NCBI RefSeq assembly: GCF_014803405.1
Contig: NZ_JACYFG010000040.1
Span: 1 to 64,000 of the forward strand
Direction of reading: 5' to 3'
Length of the DNA: 64,000 nucleotides
Source: Pelagicoccus enzymogenes
GTDB lineage: Bacteria; Verrucomicrobiota; Verrucomicrobiia; Opitutales; Opitutaceae
Within the stretch, counting starts at the first letter, position 1, and every line of letters starts with the position of its first letter. The translations under genes and the position numbers were made by a program. This document shows positions 35,801 to 44,658 of this stretch, one piece after another. The notes beneath the pieces were generated by a model that was not told the origin of the DNA, searched no databases, and was given only the letters and a program-made list of their open reading frames with translations.

Positions 35801-35986
35801 GGCCTCGGCGTCGTTCCGCTCGCCATTGCTAGCGGCGCCGGGTCCGGGGCCCAGCAAGCCATCGGCACCGGCGTACTCGGCGGCATGCTGGTCGGCACCT
35901 TCCTGGGAATCTTCTTCGTCCCCCTCTTCTTTTTCCTGATCGAACGCCTCTTCATCCGCAAGAAAGGACACCAGAGCCATGCGTAA
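32864..35986 (+). CDS. RND multidrug efflux pump subunit (HAE1, AcrB/MexB-like)
   Basis: The 1040-residue inner-membrane transporter has the full RND architecture: MARFFIDRPIFSWVIALSI at the start, the proton-relay aspartate pair near 407-408 in LLVDDAIVVVENVER, and the repeat halves around residues 330-500 and 860-1030. Length and start match the hydrophobe/amphiphile efflux-1 family. It exports drugs, detergents or metabolites using the proton gradient. Its end overlaps the next gene by 8 bases. Confidence 0.95.
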   Translation: MARFFIDRPIFSWVIALSIMIAGALSMTQLPISRYPTVAPPSVAITAVYPGASAQVVENSVTQIIEQSLTGLDGLIYLSATSDSSGASQITATFATGTDPDLAQVQVQNKIQSATALLPSQVQQQGVTVSKSGEGFLMVIGFVSEDGSMGRVDIADYLVANVADQIARVDGVGGTRVFGGQYAMRIWLDPNTLHSYQLSVSDITSAVQGQNQQVSIGQVGGAPAEEGQQINFTINTRGRLQTAEEFSDIVIRSNPDGSLLRLGEVARVELGSEQYGLETHYNGQMAGGMAVTLASGANALETAAAVKELLDEIAPFLPEGLKAEIPFDNTPFVEVAIQGVVTTLLEAVVLVFIVMFLFLQNWRATLIPTIAIPVVLLGTFGVLAVFGFSINMLTMFAMVLAIGLLVDDAIVVVENVERLMSEEGLSPKEAARKSMDQITGALVGIGVVLSAVFVPMAFLGGATGVIYQQFSITIVSAMTLSVIVAIVFTPALCATMLKPIQKGHHIKDTGFFGWFNRTFDRANDRYQSVVKGIIGFRKSFFAAFLVIVGLMVLLFLKLPTGFLPNEDQGSIYAQIIGPVGATKEHTMEVIEQVEDYLLNEEAGVISDAFTVQGFSFAGSGQANGMAFISMTDWSERPNPEQSAQALANRANAAFSKIEGATIFAFAPPPITELGNSAGFTFYLKDNGSQGHEALIAARNQLLGLAAQNPKLTRVRPNGLEDAPQLKVLIDNAKAAAHGLSIRDINTTLGVAWGGLYIDDFIDRGRVKRVYLQSEAEYRMQPEDFEKWSVPNNQGEMVPFSAFGTTEWDYGSPRLERYNGVSAVQIQGEGASGTSSGDAMLEIEKLVEQLPDGFGIEWTASSYQERQAGNQTTLLYALSLLMVFLALAALYESWSIPTAVLLAAPLGIVGAVLANMLRGFERDVYFQVAMLTTVGLTSKNAILIVEFAKINLENGMKLMEATLHAVKDRLRPILMTSLAFGLGVVPLAIASGAGSGAQQAIGTGVLGGMLVGTFLGIFFVPLFFFLIERLFIRKKGHQSHA

Positions 35987-37400
35987 GCTTAACACTCTCC
36001 TACCTGCCGTCGCCGCAGCCTTCAGCCTCGCTGGCTGCGCTTCGCTCCAGACTCCGATTCCCGAGCCCGATGCCAACATCGGGGACTCGTGGCCAACCGG
36101 CATAACAAACTCAACGCCAGTCGAGCAGGCAGAAAACGCCTTCGGCACGCTTGCAGCGACCGATATCGGCTGGCGCAATTTCTTCGTGGACCCGCGTCTC
36201 GAAACCTTGATCGAACGGGCCATCGCCAATAACCGCGACCTGCGAATCGCTACCCTCAACGTTGATCGAGCCCGGGCCGTCTACCGTATCCAAAAATCGG
36301 ATCGGCTCCCCTCCGTCAACGCCAACGCCAGCCTGACCCGCTCCGGCGGCGACTCGGTCACCGAAGTGGAACGCTACCAAGCCGACCTTGGTCTGGCCCA
36401 GTACGAGATCGACCTCTTCGGCCGCGTCAAAAGCCTTAGCGAAAACGCCCTCCAGCAATACTTCGCTACCGAGCAAGCTCAGCGCAGCGTCCAGCTCAGC
36501 CTCGTAGCCGAGGTCGCCAACGCCTACCTGACGCTTTCCGCCGACCTCGAGCTCCAACGCATCGCCACCGCCACCTTGCAAAGCTACCAGGAGCAACTGG
36601 AAATCTCACGCCGCGGCAACGAGCTCGGCAGCGTATCCAACCTGGAGCTCAGCCAAGTCCGTACTCTCCTGGCCAGCGCCAAGGCGGAACTCGCCTTCTA
36701 CGAGGGTCAAATCGCCCAAGACCGCTCCGCCCTCGCCCTGCTGGTCGGTGGGCCGCTGGAAGCCGAACTCCTGCCCGAACGCTTCGATCCGCAGCTCAGC
36801 GGATTGGCCCCGCTGCCCGCTGGACTGCCCTCGGAAACCCTTTTCCAGCGCCCCGACCTCCAGCAAAAAGAGCATGAGCTCGCTGCTGCCCAAGCCAACC
36901 TCGCCGCCGCTCGGGCAGCCTTCTTCCCGCGCATCACGCTGACGGGTTCGGTAGGGAGCGCCAGCGGCGAGCTGTCGGAACTATTTGGAGACAACACCGG
37001 CGTCTGGAGCTTCATGCCGCAAGTCAACCTACCCATTTTCCAAGCCGGCAGGCTGAAGGCCAACCGCGACACCGCCGCACTCGCCCGCGATATCACCCTC
37101 GCCGACTACGAAAAGACCATCCAAGCCAGCTTCAAGGAGGTATCCGACGCCCTCGCTCTCAGCTCCACCCTAGCCCAACGCCGCCAAGCCGTCGAGGAGC
37201 TGGTGGAGGCCGCCAGCGAAACGCAAAGCCTCTCCCAGGAACGCTACCAAGCGGGCCGCGACAGTTATCTGACCTTGCTCGACGCCCAACGCACCCTCTA
37301 CAGTGCCCGACAATCCCTCGTCCAGTCTCTCCTCAGCGAGCAAAGCAACCGCATCGCTTTGTACAAAGCCCTCGGAGGCGGCTGGAATGAAGAGTCATGA
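35979..37400 (+). CDS. Outer-membrane efflux lipoprotein (NodT/OprM family)
   Basis: The 473-residue protein has a lipobox (SLAGCASLQTPIPEPD), WRNFFVDPRLETLIERAIANNRDLRIA, and the tandem OEP repeats typical of TolC-like trimeric channels. LFGRVKSLSENAL and FPRITLTGSVGSASGELSELF are family landmarks. It completes the tripartite pump with the two preceding genes and overlaps both the pump gene (8 bases) and the regulator gene (4 bases). Confidence 0.93.
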   Translation: MRKLNTLLPAVAAAFSLAGCASLQTPIPEPDANIGDSWPTGITNSTPVEQAENAFGTLAATDIGWRNFFVDPRLETLIERAIANNRDLRIATLNVDRARAVYRIQKSDRLPSVNANASLTRSGGDSVTEVERYQADLGLAQYEIDLFGRVKSLSENALQQYFATEQAQRSVQLSLVAEVANAYLTLSADLELQRIATATLQSYQEQLEISRRGNELGSVSNLELSQVRTLLASAKAELAFYEGQIAQDRSALALLVGGPLEAELLPERFDPQLSGLAPLPAGLPSETLFQRPDLQQKEHELAAAQANLAAARAAFFPRITLTGSVGSASGELSELFGDNTGVWSFMPQVNLPIFQAGRLKANRDTAALARDITLADYEKTIQASFKEVSDALALSSTLAQRRQAVEELVEAASETQSLSQERYQAGRDSYLTLLDAQRTLYSARQSLVQSLLSEQSNRIALYKALGGGWNEES

Positions 37401-38005
37401 AATCCTCCGAGAAAGATAGTCCCCGATCCCCTGAGCACGCCGAGGCCCAGCGCAACCGCATCCTCGACGCCGCGGAAGCCTGCTTCATCCAGCACGGCTT
37501 CCACGCCGCCAGCATGGCCCGCGTGGCCGAGACCGCCGGCATCAGCCAAGGCCTCGCCTACCGCTACTTCAAGAGCAAGAGCGCCATCATCCTCGCCATC
37601 ATCGAACGCCAACTCTCCCAGCGCCATTCGCTCACCGAAGACTCCGACACCGCCGAAGCCTATATCAACAAGCTTTTGGAACTCATCCAGGAATGGGGAA
37701 AAGAAGGGAGCTCCAAGATCAACCCGATCCTCTTCATCGAGATGTGCTCCGAAGCGTCCCGCGACCCCGACATCCATGCCGCCTTGACCCGCGCCGACTC
37801 CACCTACCGCGAGGAGTTCAAAAAGTGGATGGCCCTCATCGCCAAGAAATCCGGAACCAGCATTTCGGACGAAGAAATGAACCGACGCTTCTACGCCCTG
37901 CAATGCATGGTCGAAGGCTCAGCCATGCTCACCACCCGTCAGTCGCAAACCGAGGAAAACAACGCCTACCTGCGCACTATTCTCCGCAGCATCGTCTCCC
38001 CGTAA
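37397..38005 (+). CDS. TetR/AcrR-family transcriptional regulator of the efflux operon
   Basis: The 202-residue protein has an N-terminal TetR helix-turn-helix (ILDAAEACFIQHGFHAASMARVA, then ISQGLAYRYFKSKSAII) and a helical ligand-binding C-terminus. It starts inside an ATGA overlap with the channel gene, so it is translationally coupled as the last gene of the operon. It most likely represses the operon through the palindromes at 31620-31669 (inference from site type and linkage). Confidence 0.92.
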   Translation: MKSSEKDSPRSPEHAEAQRNRILDAAEACFIQHGFHAASMARVAETAGISQGLAYRYFKSKSAIILAIIERQLSQRHSLTEDSDTAEAYINKLLELIQEWGKEGSSKINPILFIEMCSEASRDPDIHAALTRADSTYREEFKKWMALIAKKSGTSISDEEMNRRFYALQCMVEGSAMLTTRQSQTEENNAYLRTILRSIVSP

Positions 38006-38014
38006 AGCAACCTT

Positions 38015-38043
38015 CCGTGGGAAGCGGCCTTGTGCCGTGATTC
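38015..38043. repeat. REP-like unit (GTGGGAAGCGGCCTTG type)
   Basis: GTGGGAAGCGGCCTTGTGCC continues into GTGATTCG; same family as 25899, 43485 and 49660. It fills the convergent gap between the regulator and the GH5 gene. Confidence 0.65.
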
Positions 38044-38091
38044 GAACCGTAACCCATCGCGTGACAAGCACGCTCCCACACGCTGAACCCG

Positions 38092-39159
38092 TCACCGATT
38101 CAGCTCTTCCATCTTCTTTTTGAAGAATGCCCCTTGCCGCGTGGGCGTGTAGTCCTCGTCCGAATACAGTTGGGGCGACCAGCGGTAGTCGAAAACCCAA
38201 GCGGTCCAAGAGATCCCCTTTTCCTCGAAGTAACCGATCAAGGCTTCGCCGTAAACCTCGTCCCCAATCACCGGCACATGGGCGCCCGGTCCATCTTCAG
38301 ACATGAAGCCGAATTCCGTGCAAACCATGGGGAAGCGATCCGCCATGAAGCCCCAATCCCGCTCCCAATGCTCTATCCAAGGGGCCGGACGCTTTTGCGG
38401 GTACGGATGGGAAACATAGGCCACGCCGGGAAAGTCGATCGGGTCGTTCTTGGCCATCGACAAGTCGTAGCCCCAATTGAAGCCGGCCACCAGGGGAATA
38501 GACGTTTCGTCGATGGCCCGGATCATGGAAATCAGCTCCTCGATGTACTCCTTGTACTCGGACCACGGCAGCCGCCCCATCTTGCCGCCGCGGTTGGTCG
38601 GCTCGTTCCAAAGCTCGTAGCAGGCCACCGTGCTGTTGCCCGCATAGCGCTGGGCGATGGTGTACCAGAAGCGAAAGGTCTCGCCCCGCGAAGTCTCGTA
38701 GATGTCGCGATGGAATACTTCCGTCAGCGGGTTCCCGATGGTGTGCCAATCGATGATCACGTACATGCCCAGCTCGCCGCTCCAGCGCACCGCGTCGTCC
38801 AGAGCCTGCAGGTACCAGTCCTTGCCCATCTGCCGCCACCAAAGCGGATGCACCGCCACCCGAACCACGTTCGCGTTCCACGAGGCCGCCGCCTCGAAAT
38901 AGGAGCGGTCCCACTGTCCCCTTCGTTCCAGCTCCGCAGGATCCACCGTCGCCACGCCCCGCAAGATCACCGTTTCCCCATCCGGATCCACGAAGCGGTT
39001 CCCTTCGACCGAAATCTTCGGCAAAGCGGCGACATCGCCCAAGGCCACCTGCCCGTCGCTGAATGTCGTTTCCGCAAAAAGGAAAACAGGAGCCAGGCCG
39101 GCAACTAAGAAAGTCGTCCAAGAGACGAACCGTTTGGGTAAGCTAAGCGCAGATTTCAT
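38092..39159 (-). CDS. Secreted GH5-family glycoside hydrolase (cellulase-like)
   Basis: The 355-residue protein has a signal peptide (about 1-28) and a TIM-barrel GH5 (clan GH-A) domain. The acid/base is the Glu in CYELWNEPTN (near 185) and the nucleophile the Glu in VCTEFGF (near 280). Also typical are NRFVDPDGETVILRGVA, NVVRVAVHP and MYVIIDWH. It would cleave a beta-1,4-linked glucan or mannan; the exact substrate is not readable. The ATG at 39159 gives a better signal peptide than the upstream one at 39213. Confidence 0.88.
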   Translation of the reverse strand: MKSALSLPKRFVSWTTFLVAGLAPVFLFAETTFSDGQVALGDVAALPKISVEGNRFVDPDGETVILRGVATVDPAELERRGQWDRSYFEAAASWNANVVRVAVHPLWWRQMGKDWYLQALDDAVRWSGELGMYVIIDWHTIGNPLTEVFHRDIYETSRGETFRFWYTIAQRYAGNSTVACYELWNEPTNRGGKMGRLPWSEYKEYIEELISMIRAIDETSIPLVAGFNWGYDLSMAKNDPIDFPGVAYVSHPYPQKRPAPWIEHWERDWGFMADRFPMVCTEFGFMSEDGPGAHVPVIGDEVYGEALIGYFEEKGISWTAWVFDYRWSPQLYSDEDYTPTRQGAFFKKKMEELNR

Positions 39160-39282
39160 AGGATTCAGGGGACGTTTTCGCACGAGAAAGCAAAACGAAG
39201 GGCCGACACGCAACCCTCTGCTTACTTATCCAAAAGAGTTCGGAAGGCACCCAGCGAATCGAATGCAAGCGCTGGCTTAGCC

Positions 39283-40203
39283 TTAGCGAAGGCCTTGCAA
39301 CACCTCCTCTAGGCTGGGAAAACTGCTCTGGGCCCCCGGCCGCTTCACCGCCATCGAAGCAGCCGAACAAGCAAAGCGGGCCGCTTCCACCGGAACAACG
39401 CCACGCGACAAGGCTGCAGCAAAAGCTCCATTGAAGCAATCTCCCGCGCCCGTCGAGTCCACAGCTTTTACGCTCGCTGCAAAGATGCGCTCGTAGCCGT
39501 TTTCCTCTACCAAAACGGCCCCTCGGGCCCCGAGCTTGGCGAGCACCTTGCCCACGCCGAACGTCAAGAGCGAGCGGGCCGCCTGCACGATCTCCGCTTC
39601 GCTCGATTCCTCGCCCAAGGATTCTCCCGACAAGACCGAAAGTTCGCTTAGGTTCGGAGTCAGGTAGTCCACCTTTCTCAAAATCGCATCCTCCAAACGT
39701 CTCGCAGGCGCTGGATCCAATAGGGTGATGCAGCCTGCCAGCCGGGCAAGGTCCAGTCCCATGGCAACCGTTTCCAAAGGGGTCTCCAGCTGGAAAAGGG
39801 CAAGCTTCGCGCCTTCGAAAAAAGCGACATCCTTTTCCAGCTCGGCTGGCGAATACGCTCCATTGGCCCCAGGCACTACTACGATCCGATTTTCCCCGCT
39901 GTCCTCGACCGTAATGGCTGCCACCCCCGTAGTGACTCCTTCAATACTTGCGACGCCTTCGACTGAAGCGCCCACAGTCACGAGCCCCTCCTTCAGATTG
40001 CGCCCATAGTCGTCGTCCCCTACCCGACCAAGCATCGCCACCTCGCCGCCCAGCCGCGCAGCCGCAAAGGCTTGGTTAGCCCCCTTGCCGCCATTGAATA
40101 CCGCAAAATCGGCGCCTGTCACCGTCTCCCCTCCCTCGGGCGCTCGCTCAGCGCTCACGACGAGATCTGCGTTCAAACTTCCCAGAACTACGATATCAGC
40201 CAT
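39283..40203 (-). CDS. rbsK: Ribokinase
   Basis: The 306-residue PfkB-family kinase has the N-terminal motif GSLNADLVV, the GGKGANQAFAAARLGGEVAMLGRVGDDDYG block and the C-terminal active site DSTGAGDCFNGAFAAAL, whose GAGD forms the anion hole with the catalytic Asp. It phosphorylates D-ribose at C5. It is near a secreted nucleoside hydrolase (42501-43475), which would release ribose from nucleosides, so the two may serve the same scavenging route (inference). Confidence 0.92.
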   Translation of the reverse strand: MADIVVLGSLNADLVVSAERAPEGGETVTGADFAVFNGGKGANQAFAAARLGGEVAMLGRVGDDDYGRNLKEGLVTVGASVEGVASIEGVTTGVAAITVEDSGENRIVVVPGANGAYSPAELEKDVAFFEGAKLALFQLETPLETVAMGLDLARLAGCITLLDPAPARRLEDAILRKVDYLTPNLSELSVLSGESLGEESSEAEIVQAARSLLTFGVGKVLAKLGARGAVLVEENGYERIFAASVKAVDSTGAGDCFNGAFAAALSRGVVPVEAARFACSAASMAVKRPGAQSSFPSLEEVLQGLR

Positions 40204-40370
40204 GAGAATAAACTACCGAGCGAGGCCGGGAAGGAAAAGCTCTTAGATTTCCCCAACTCAACCTTTCGCTTACCTACGCGCGCCCCGTTCTCACATTGAC
40301 GCAAGCCTCAAGCCCAGACAACCTCGAACGCTGCCCCCATCCCCCCAGCTAAACTTGGAAAGCTAACAAT

Positions 40371-42482
40371 ATGAGATACCTTCCCCTTCTCGTTGCGATT
40401 TCTATTCTTGGCGTAATCAACGTCGGTGCCACGGAAGTCACCCTCGCGAGCTACAACATTCGCCTCGATTTGCAAAGCGACGGCCCCAACCGCTGGGACG
40501 GACGCAAGATCCAGCTCGCCAGCCAAGTGAAGTCCTTTTCCCCCGACATCCTCGGCATCCAAGAGGGCCTGTCCCATCAAATCGAATACCTCGAACGAAC
40601 GCTGGAGGGCTACTCTTACATCGGCGTGGGACGCGACGACGGTGTTCGAGAGGGCGAGTTCAGCGCGATCTTCTACCGGCCTGCCAATACCGAAGTCATC
40701 GCTTCGAATACCTTTTGGCTGTCCGATTCGCCCGAATCGCCCTCCTACGGATGGGGCGCCCACTACCGCCGCATCTGTACCTATGGGCACTTCCGCGACC
40801 GAGCCTCCGGTTCCACGTATTGGGTTTTCAATACGCACTTCGACCACGAAGTCCCCGCAGCGCGCCTCAACGGCGCCAAGCTTCTTCTCGATCGCATCAA
40901 AGAGCTGGTCGCGCCCACCGAAGACTACTTTCTCATGGGCGACCTCAACGCCACCCCTGAGTCCCCACCCATTCGCCTTATTTCCCAATCCCTGAACGAT
41001 AGTCGCCTGCACGCTAGCGACAACTCCTTCGGAAACGAAGGAACCTTCAACGGCTTCGATCCCAGCGCTCCTGCCGATCGCCGTATCGACTACATCTTCG
41101 CCTCGCCCCGCACGAAGCTATTGTCTAACGCCGTGCACAGCGACCTCATCGGCCAACGCTACCCGTCCGACCACTTCCCCGTGGTGGTCACAGCTAAACT
41201 TGCTCCCTACCTCCCCAACCAGCTTCACGTATCCAAAAACAAGCGACACCTCGTCGACACAAACGAACGCCCCTTCTTTTGGCTCGCCGATACCGCTTGG
41301 GAGCTCTTCCACCGCCTATCCTTGGAGGAAGCCGAACTCTACCTCGACCTTCGCGCAACCCAAGGCTTCAATCTCGTGCAAACCGTCATCCTGGCGGAAC
41401 AGTCCGGACTCACTGTTCCCAATGCGAACGGCGACCTCCCTCTCTTGGACCAAGACCCCACCCGTCCCAACGAAGCCTATTTCCAACACGTCGACAACAT
41501 CATCGCCGCCGCCAACAAACGCGGCATAGTGATCGGACTGCTCCCTACTTGGGGTGACAAGTTCAACCTGAAGTGGGGTGTCGGACCAGAAATCTTCACC
41601 CCTGAAAACGCTGAAACATATGGTCGCTACCTGAGCGAAAGGTACGCAGACGCATCCATCGTCTGGATACTTGGAGGCGACCGCCCCCCCGAGGAGCCCG
41701 AGGATTACGAAATCACGCACGCTATGGCTCGCGGTATCCGTTCCGCAGCAGGAGGCAGACACCTGATCACCTACCATCCGTCGGGAATGAGCAGCTCCTC
41801 GAAGTTCTTTCACGACGCAGAATGGCTCGACTTCAACATGTTCCAAAGCAGCCACGCCTTACTGCACAATCCAAATTTCAAATACATCCAGCGCGACCTC
41901 TCCCTCACGCCGCCAAAACCGACCCTCGATGGCGAGCCGTGCTACGAGTACATTCACGTTGACTTCAAAACCGAGAACCCGCGCTTTACGGACTTCCATA
42001 GCCGACGGGCAGGCTACTGGTCCGTGCTCGCAGGAGCCCTAGGACACACCTACGGGCATAACAGCGTCTGGCAAATGTGGAGACCTGGACTCCACCCAGT
42101 GCTCGGCGCTGACGTACCTTGGAACGAGGCCATCTACTATCCTGGATCCTACCAAGCCGGCCATATGCGAAAGGCCTTCGAATCCTTCCGCTGGCAAGAC
42201 CTTCGTCCCGCTACGGAGTTGTTGCTCGACCCGCCCGTTTCCGTAGAGGAACACATCAGTATTGCAGCCGATGCAGACAAAGACCTCATCGTGGCCTACA
42301 TCCCGAACGGCCAAGAACTCGCCATCGAATCCGCAGCCCTCGCTTCGACTAAAACTGCTCGCTGGTTCAATCCACGCGACGGCAATTCCATTCCTTTCAG
42401 CCTACCCGAAGACGGACGCTTCGATCCTCCGGGAGACGAGGCCCCAGCCAACGACTGGCTCCTCATCCTTTCTGGAAAATAA
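40371..42482 (+). CDS. Secreted fusion: endonuclease/exonuclease/phosphatase domain plus DUF4038 glycosidase-like domain
   Basis: The 703-residue protein has a signal peptide (1-21), an EEP domain (about 22-275) with ASYNIRLD, GIQEGL, the metal-binding GDLNATPESPP near 188, RRIDYIFAS and SDHFPVVV near 265, then a DUF4038 TIM-barrel domain from about 292 (FFWLADTAWELFHRL), and a terminal collagen-binding-like domain (about 625-703, with ARWFNPRDG). DUF4038 proteins include GH140-type enzymes acting on apiosyl-containing pectin. The fusion of the two catalytic folds is unusual. Both sets of motifs look intact. It is 18 bases before the nucleoside hydrolase gene. Confidence 0.88.
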   Translation: MRYLPLLVAISILGVINVGATEVTLASYNIRLDLQSDGPNRWDGRKIQLASQVKSFSPDILGIQEGLSHQIEYLERTLEGYSYIGVGRDDGVREGEFSAIFYRPANTEVIASNTFWLSDSPESPSYGWGAHYRRICTYGHFRDRASGSTYWVFNTHFDHEVPAARLNGAKLLLDRIKELVAPTEDYFLMGDLNATPESPPIRLISQSLNDSRLHASDNSFGNEGTFNGFDPSAPADRRIDYIFASPRTKLLSNAVHSDLIGQRYPSDHFPVVVTAKLAPYLPNQLHVSKNKRHLVDTNERPFFWLADTAWELFHRLSLEEAELYLDLRATQGFNLVQTVILAEQSGLTVPNANGDLPLLDQDPTRPNEAYFQHVDNIIAAANKRGIVIGLLPTWGDKFNLKWGVGPEIFTPENAETYGRYLSERYADASIVWILGGDRPPEEPEDYEITHAMARGIRSAAGGRHLITYHPSGMSSSSKFFHDAEWLDFNMFQSSHALLHNPNFKYIQRDLSLTPPKPTLDGEPCYEYIHVDFKTENPRFTDFHSRRAGYWSVLAGALGHTYGHNSVWQMWRPGLHPVLGADVPWNEAIYYPGSYQAGHMRKAFESFRWQDLRPATELLLDPPVSVEEHISIAADADKDLIVAYIPNGQELAIESAALASTKTARWFNPRDGNSIPFSLPEDGRFDPPGDEAPANDWLLILSGK

Positions 42483-42500
42483 CGAAAGACCTGCCCCTGT

Positions 42501-43475
42501 ATGAAACGTACTGCCACCCTCATTGCATTTGCAGCGACCTGCCTCGCTTCCCTCTCTGCCAAGCCCGTTCCCACCATCCTATCCACCGACATCGGTAGTG
42601 ATATTGATGATACATGGGCCCTCGCCCACATCCTGCGCTCTCCTGAGCTCGATCTGAAGATGGTGCTCACCGAAACCGGCGAAGCTCTCTACCGCGGGCA
42701 GGTCACGGGAAAAGTGCTGGAAGCGGCAAATCGCACCGACGTCGAAATCGCTCTCGGCAAAGACTACGGCGTCATGGGCGACCAACACCGCCACCAAGGC
42801 CCTTGGGTTAAAAACTACGATCTGGCAAGCTATCCGGGCACCGTCCACCAAGACGGCATCCAAGCCTTCATAGACTTCGTGAAGGCCACCGACGGTCCCA
42901 TCAACGTCATCGCTATCGGCCCGCCTCCATCTCTTGCAGCAGCATTAAAGCAAGCACCCGAAATCGCTGAAAAATGTCATTTCTACGGCATGCACGGCAG
43001 CTTCGATCTCGGATACGGCGGCAGTCCCCAGATCTCGGCCGAAACCAACGTCCGGGTCGACCCCGATGCCTTCCGCACCGTCATCGCCGCCAAGTGGCTA
43101 TCCAAAACCCTCACGCCTCTGGATACCTGTGGCCTCTTTTATCTCGGGGGAGAAAACTACCACCGCATCTGGAGCGCCACCGACGACGACCTGCTCCGCT
43201 CGGTCATCGAAAACTACTGCGTCTGGGCGCCCCGCGTTCCGTGGATGGAGTGCGAGTTCTTCGCCACCCAATCCTCGACCCTCTTCGACGACATCGCGGT
43301 CTACATGGCTTACGATGGCAGCTTGCTCAACTACGAAGAAATCACCTTCTCTGTCACAGACGATGGATACACCCTCCGCGACCCCGCCGGCCCTTACACC
43401 GCAAAAGTCGCGATCTCCTGGAAAGACATGGAGGCCTGCCAGGACTTCCTGACAAAACGCCTCCTGGGAAACTGA
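42501..43475 (+). CDS. Secreted inosine/uridine-type nucleoside hydrolase
   Basis: The 324-residue protein has a signal peptide (about 1-20) followed by the Ca-binding motif ILSTDIGSDIDDTWALAHIL of nucleoside hydrolases, with IDFVKATDGPINVIAIGPPPSLAAAL as the second landmark. It splits nucleosides into base and ribose outside the cytoplasm. It follows the EEP-DUF4038 gene closely and is probably in the same transcript. A ribokinase gene lies nearby on the opposite strand. Confidence 0.88.
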   Translation: MKRTATLIAFAATCLASLSAKPVPTILSTDIGSDIDDTWALAHILRSPELDLKMVLTETGEALYRGQVTGKVLEAANRTDVEIALGKDYGVMGDQHRHQGPWVKNYDLASYPGTVHQDGIQAFIDFVKATDGPINVIAIGPPPSLAAALKQAPEIAEKCHFYGMHGSFDLGYGGSPQISAETNVRVDPDAFRTVIAAKWLSKTLTPLDTCGLFYLGGENYHRIWSATDDDLLRSVIENYCVWAPRVPWMECEFFATQSSTLFDDIAVYMAYDGSLLNYEEITFSVTDDGYTLRDPAGPYTAKVAISWKDMEACQDFLTKRLLGN

Positions 43476-43484
43476 GGCTCTCGT

Positions 43485-43513
43485 CGTAGGAAGCCGCCTT
43501 GCGCGGCGATTCC
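43485..43513. repeat. REP-like unit (GTAGGAAGCCGCCTTG type)
   Basis: GTAGGAAGCCGCCTTGCGCG followed by GCGATTCC; a GCCGC/GCGGC hairpin of the family also at 23281, 38015 and 49660. Confidence 0.65.
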
Positions 43514-43575
43514 CTTCCTGATAGCCCTATCGATCCCCCGCTTGCAAAAGTCGCTTTTTCAAAGAGGGTAGTTCC

Positions 43576-44526
43576 ATGAAACTACCCCGACCGATATTAC
43601 TTGCCCCACTCATTCTACTCGCCGCCAAGTCGCTGTTTTCCCACGAACACCTCACCATCCAAGAGCAGCTAGGCTACCCCGCCGACGCCAAGCTTCTCAT
43701 CATTCACGCGGACGACCTTGGCGTCGCGCACTCCGAAAACGTAGCGACTTTCCAAGCGATGGAAGAAGGCGTGGTTACGTCCGCGAGCGTGATGATGCCC
43801 ACCCCCTGGGCCAAGGAAGCTGCCCTCTACGCAATCAAGAATCCAGAGGCAGATCTCGGCGTGCACATCACCCTTACCGCCGAATGGGAAACCTTTAAGT
43901 GGGGCCCCATGCTTGGGGCGGACACCGTGCCTTCCCTCGTCGACGCACACGGGCATTTTCATCCCGACGTCGCAACCTTCGCCGCCAAGGCCGACCTCCA
44001 GGAGATAGAAGCCGAGGTCCGTTCCCAAATCGAGGCGGCTCGTGAAGCCGGCATCGAGTTCACCCACCTCGACGGCCACATGGGCAGCATGCTCGCGACC
44101 GACGAAATCGCCCAACTCTACTTTCGCCTCGGCAAAGAGTACGGCGTACCCGTTCGCCTTCACCAACATCACGCCTCTCATTCCGACAACCAAGCGCTGA
44201 AGTCCGCCGTCGTCGATATGCCCGGCAAAGTCACCAGCATTCACGGAGCATCCCCCAACGACTTTCCAGAGGGAATGGCCACTTCCTACAACCAGTACCT
44301 TCGCGAACTCGAGCCCGGCCTGAACCTCCTCGTGCTGCACCTCGGCTTCGATCACGCTGAAATGCAGGCGATCACCGTAAACCATCCGCTTTGGGGCGCC
44401 CGCTGGCGTCAGCTTGACTACGACTGGTCCATGAGCGACGAGGCCAAAGCCATCATCGAAGAAGAGGGAATCATACTCGTCGACTGGCGCCTCGTGAAAG
44501 AAAAGCTCTTCGACAAAGCCTACTAG
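43576..44526 (+). CDS. ChbG/YdjC-family secreted carbohydrate deacetylase
   Basis: The 316-residue protein carries a signal peptide and a YdjC/ChbG domain. Metal ligands are in IIHADDLGVAHSEN and in THLDGHMGS, with LGVHITLTAEWE between them. ChbG relatives remove an acetyl group from chitin oligosaccharides or similar N-acetyl sugars. The exported location differs from the cytoplasmic E. coli enzyme. The substrate is unknown. Confidence 0.85.
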   Translation: MKLPRPILLAPLILLAAKSLFSHEHLTIQEQLGYPADAKLLIIHADDLGVAHSENVATFQAMEEGVVTSASVMMPTPWAKEAALYAIKNPEADLGVHITLTAEWETFKWGPMLGADTVPSLVDAHGHFHPDVATFAAKADLQEIEAEVRSQIEAAREAGIEFTHLDGHMGSMLATDEIAQLYFRLGKEYGVPVRLHQHHASHSDNQALKSAVVDMPGKVTSIHGASPNDFPEGMATSYNQYLRELEPGLNLLVLHLGFDHAEMQAITVNHPLWGARWRQLDYDWSMSDEAKAIIEEEGIILVDWRLVKEKLFDKAY

Positions 44527-44557
44527 GGATTGTCACGGGGCGAATGTCGCATGCGAC

Positions 44558-44658
44558 GTAGCGCTGAGCTTTAGCCAGCGGCCGCAGAGTGCCGAGGCTT
44601 TAAGCCGACACGTTCATAGATCCTGCAGTGCGGTCGCCGGCTAAAGCTCGGCGCTACC
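44558..44658. repeat. BIME-like inverted pair of GTAGCGC REP units
   Basis: GTAGCGCTGAGCTTTAGCCA at 44558 and its complement-type copy (GGCTAAAGCTCGGCGCTACC, ending 44657) enclose about 60 bases that include a reversed GATCCTGCAGTGC connector. The whole unit could form a long hairpin. The remainder of the 388-base gap (to 44914) shows only decayed repeat-like sequence. Confidence 0.7.
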
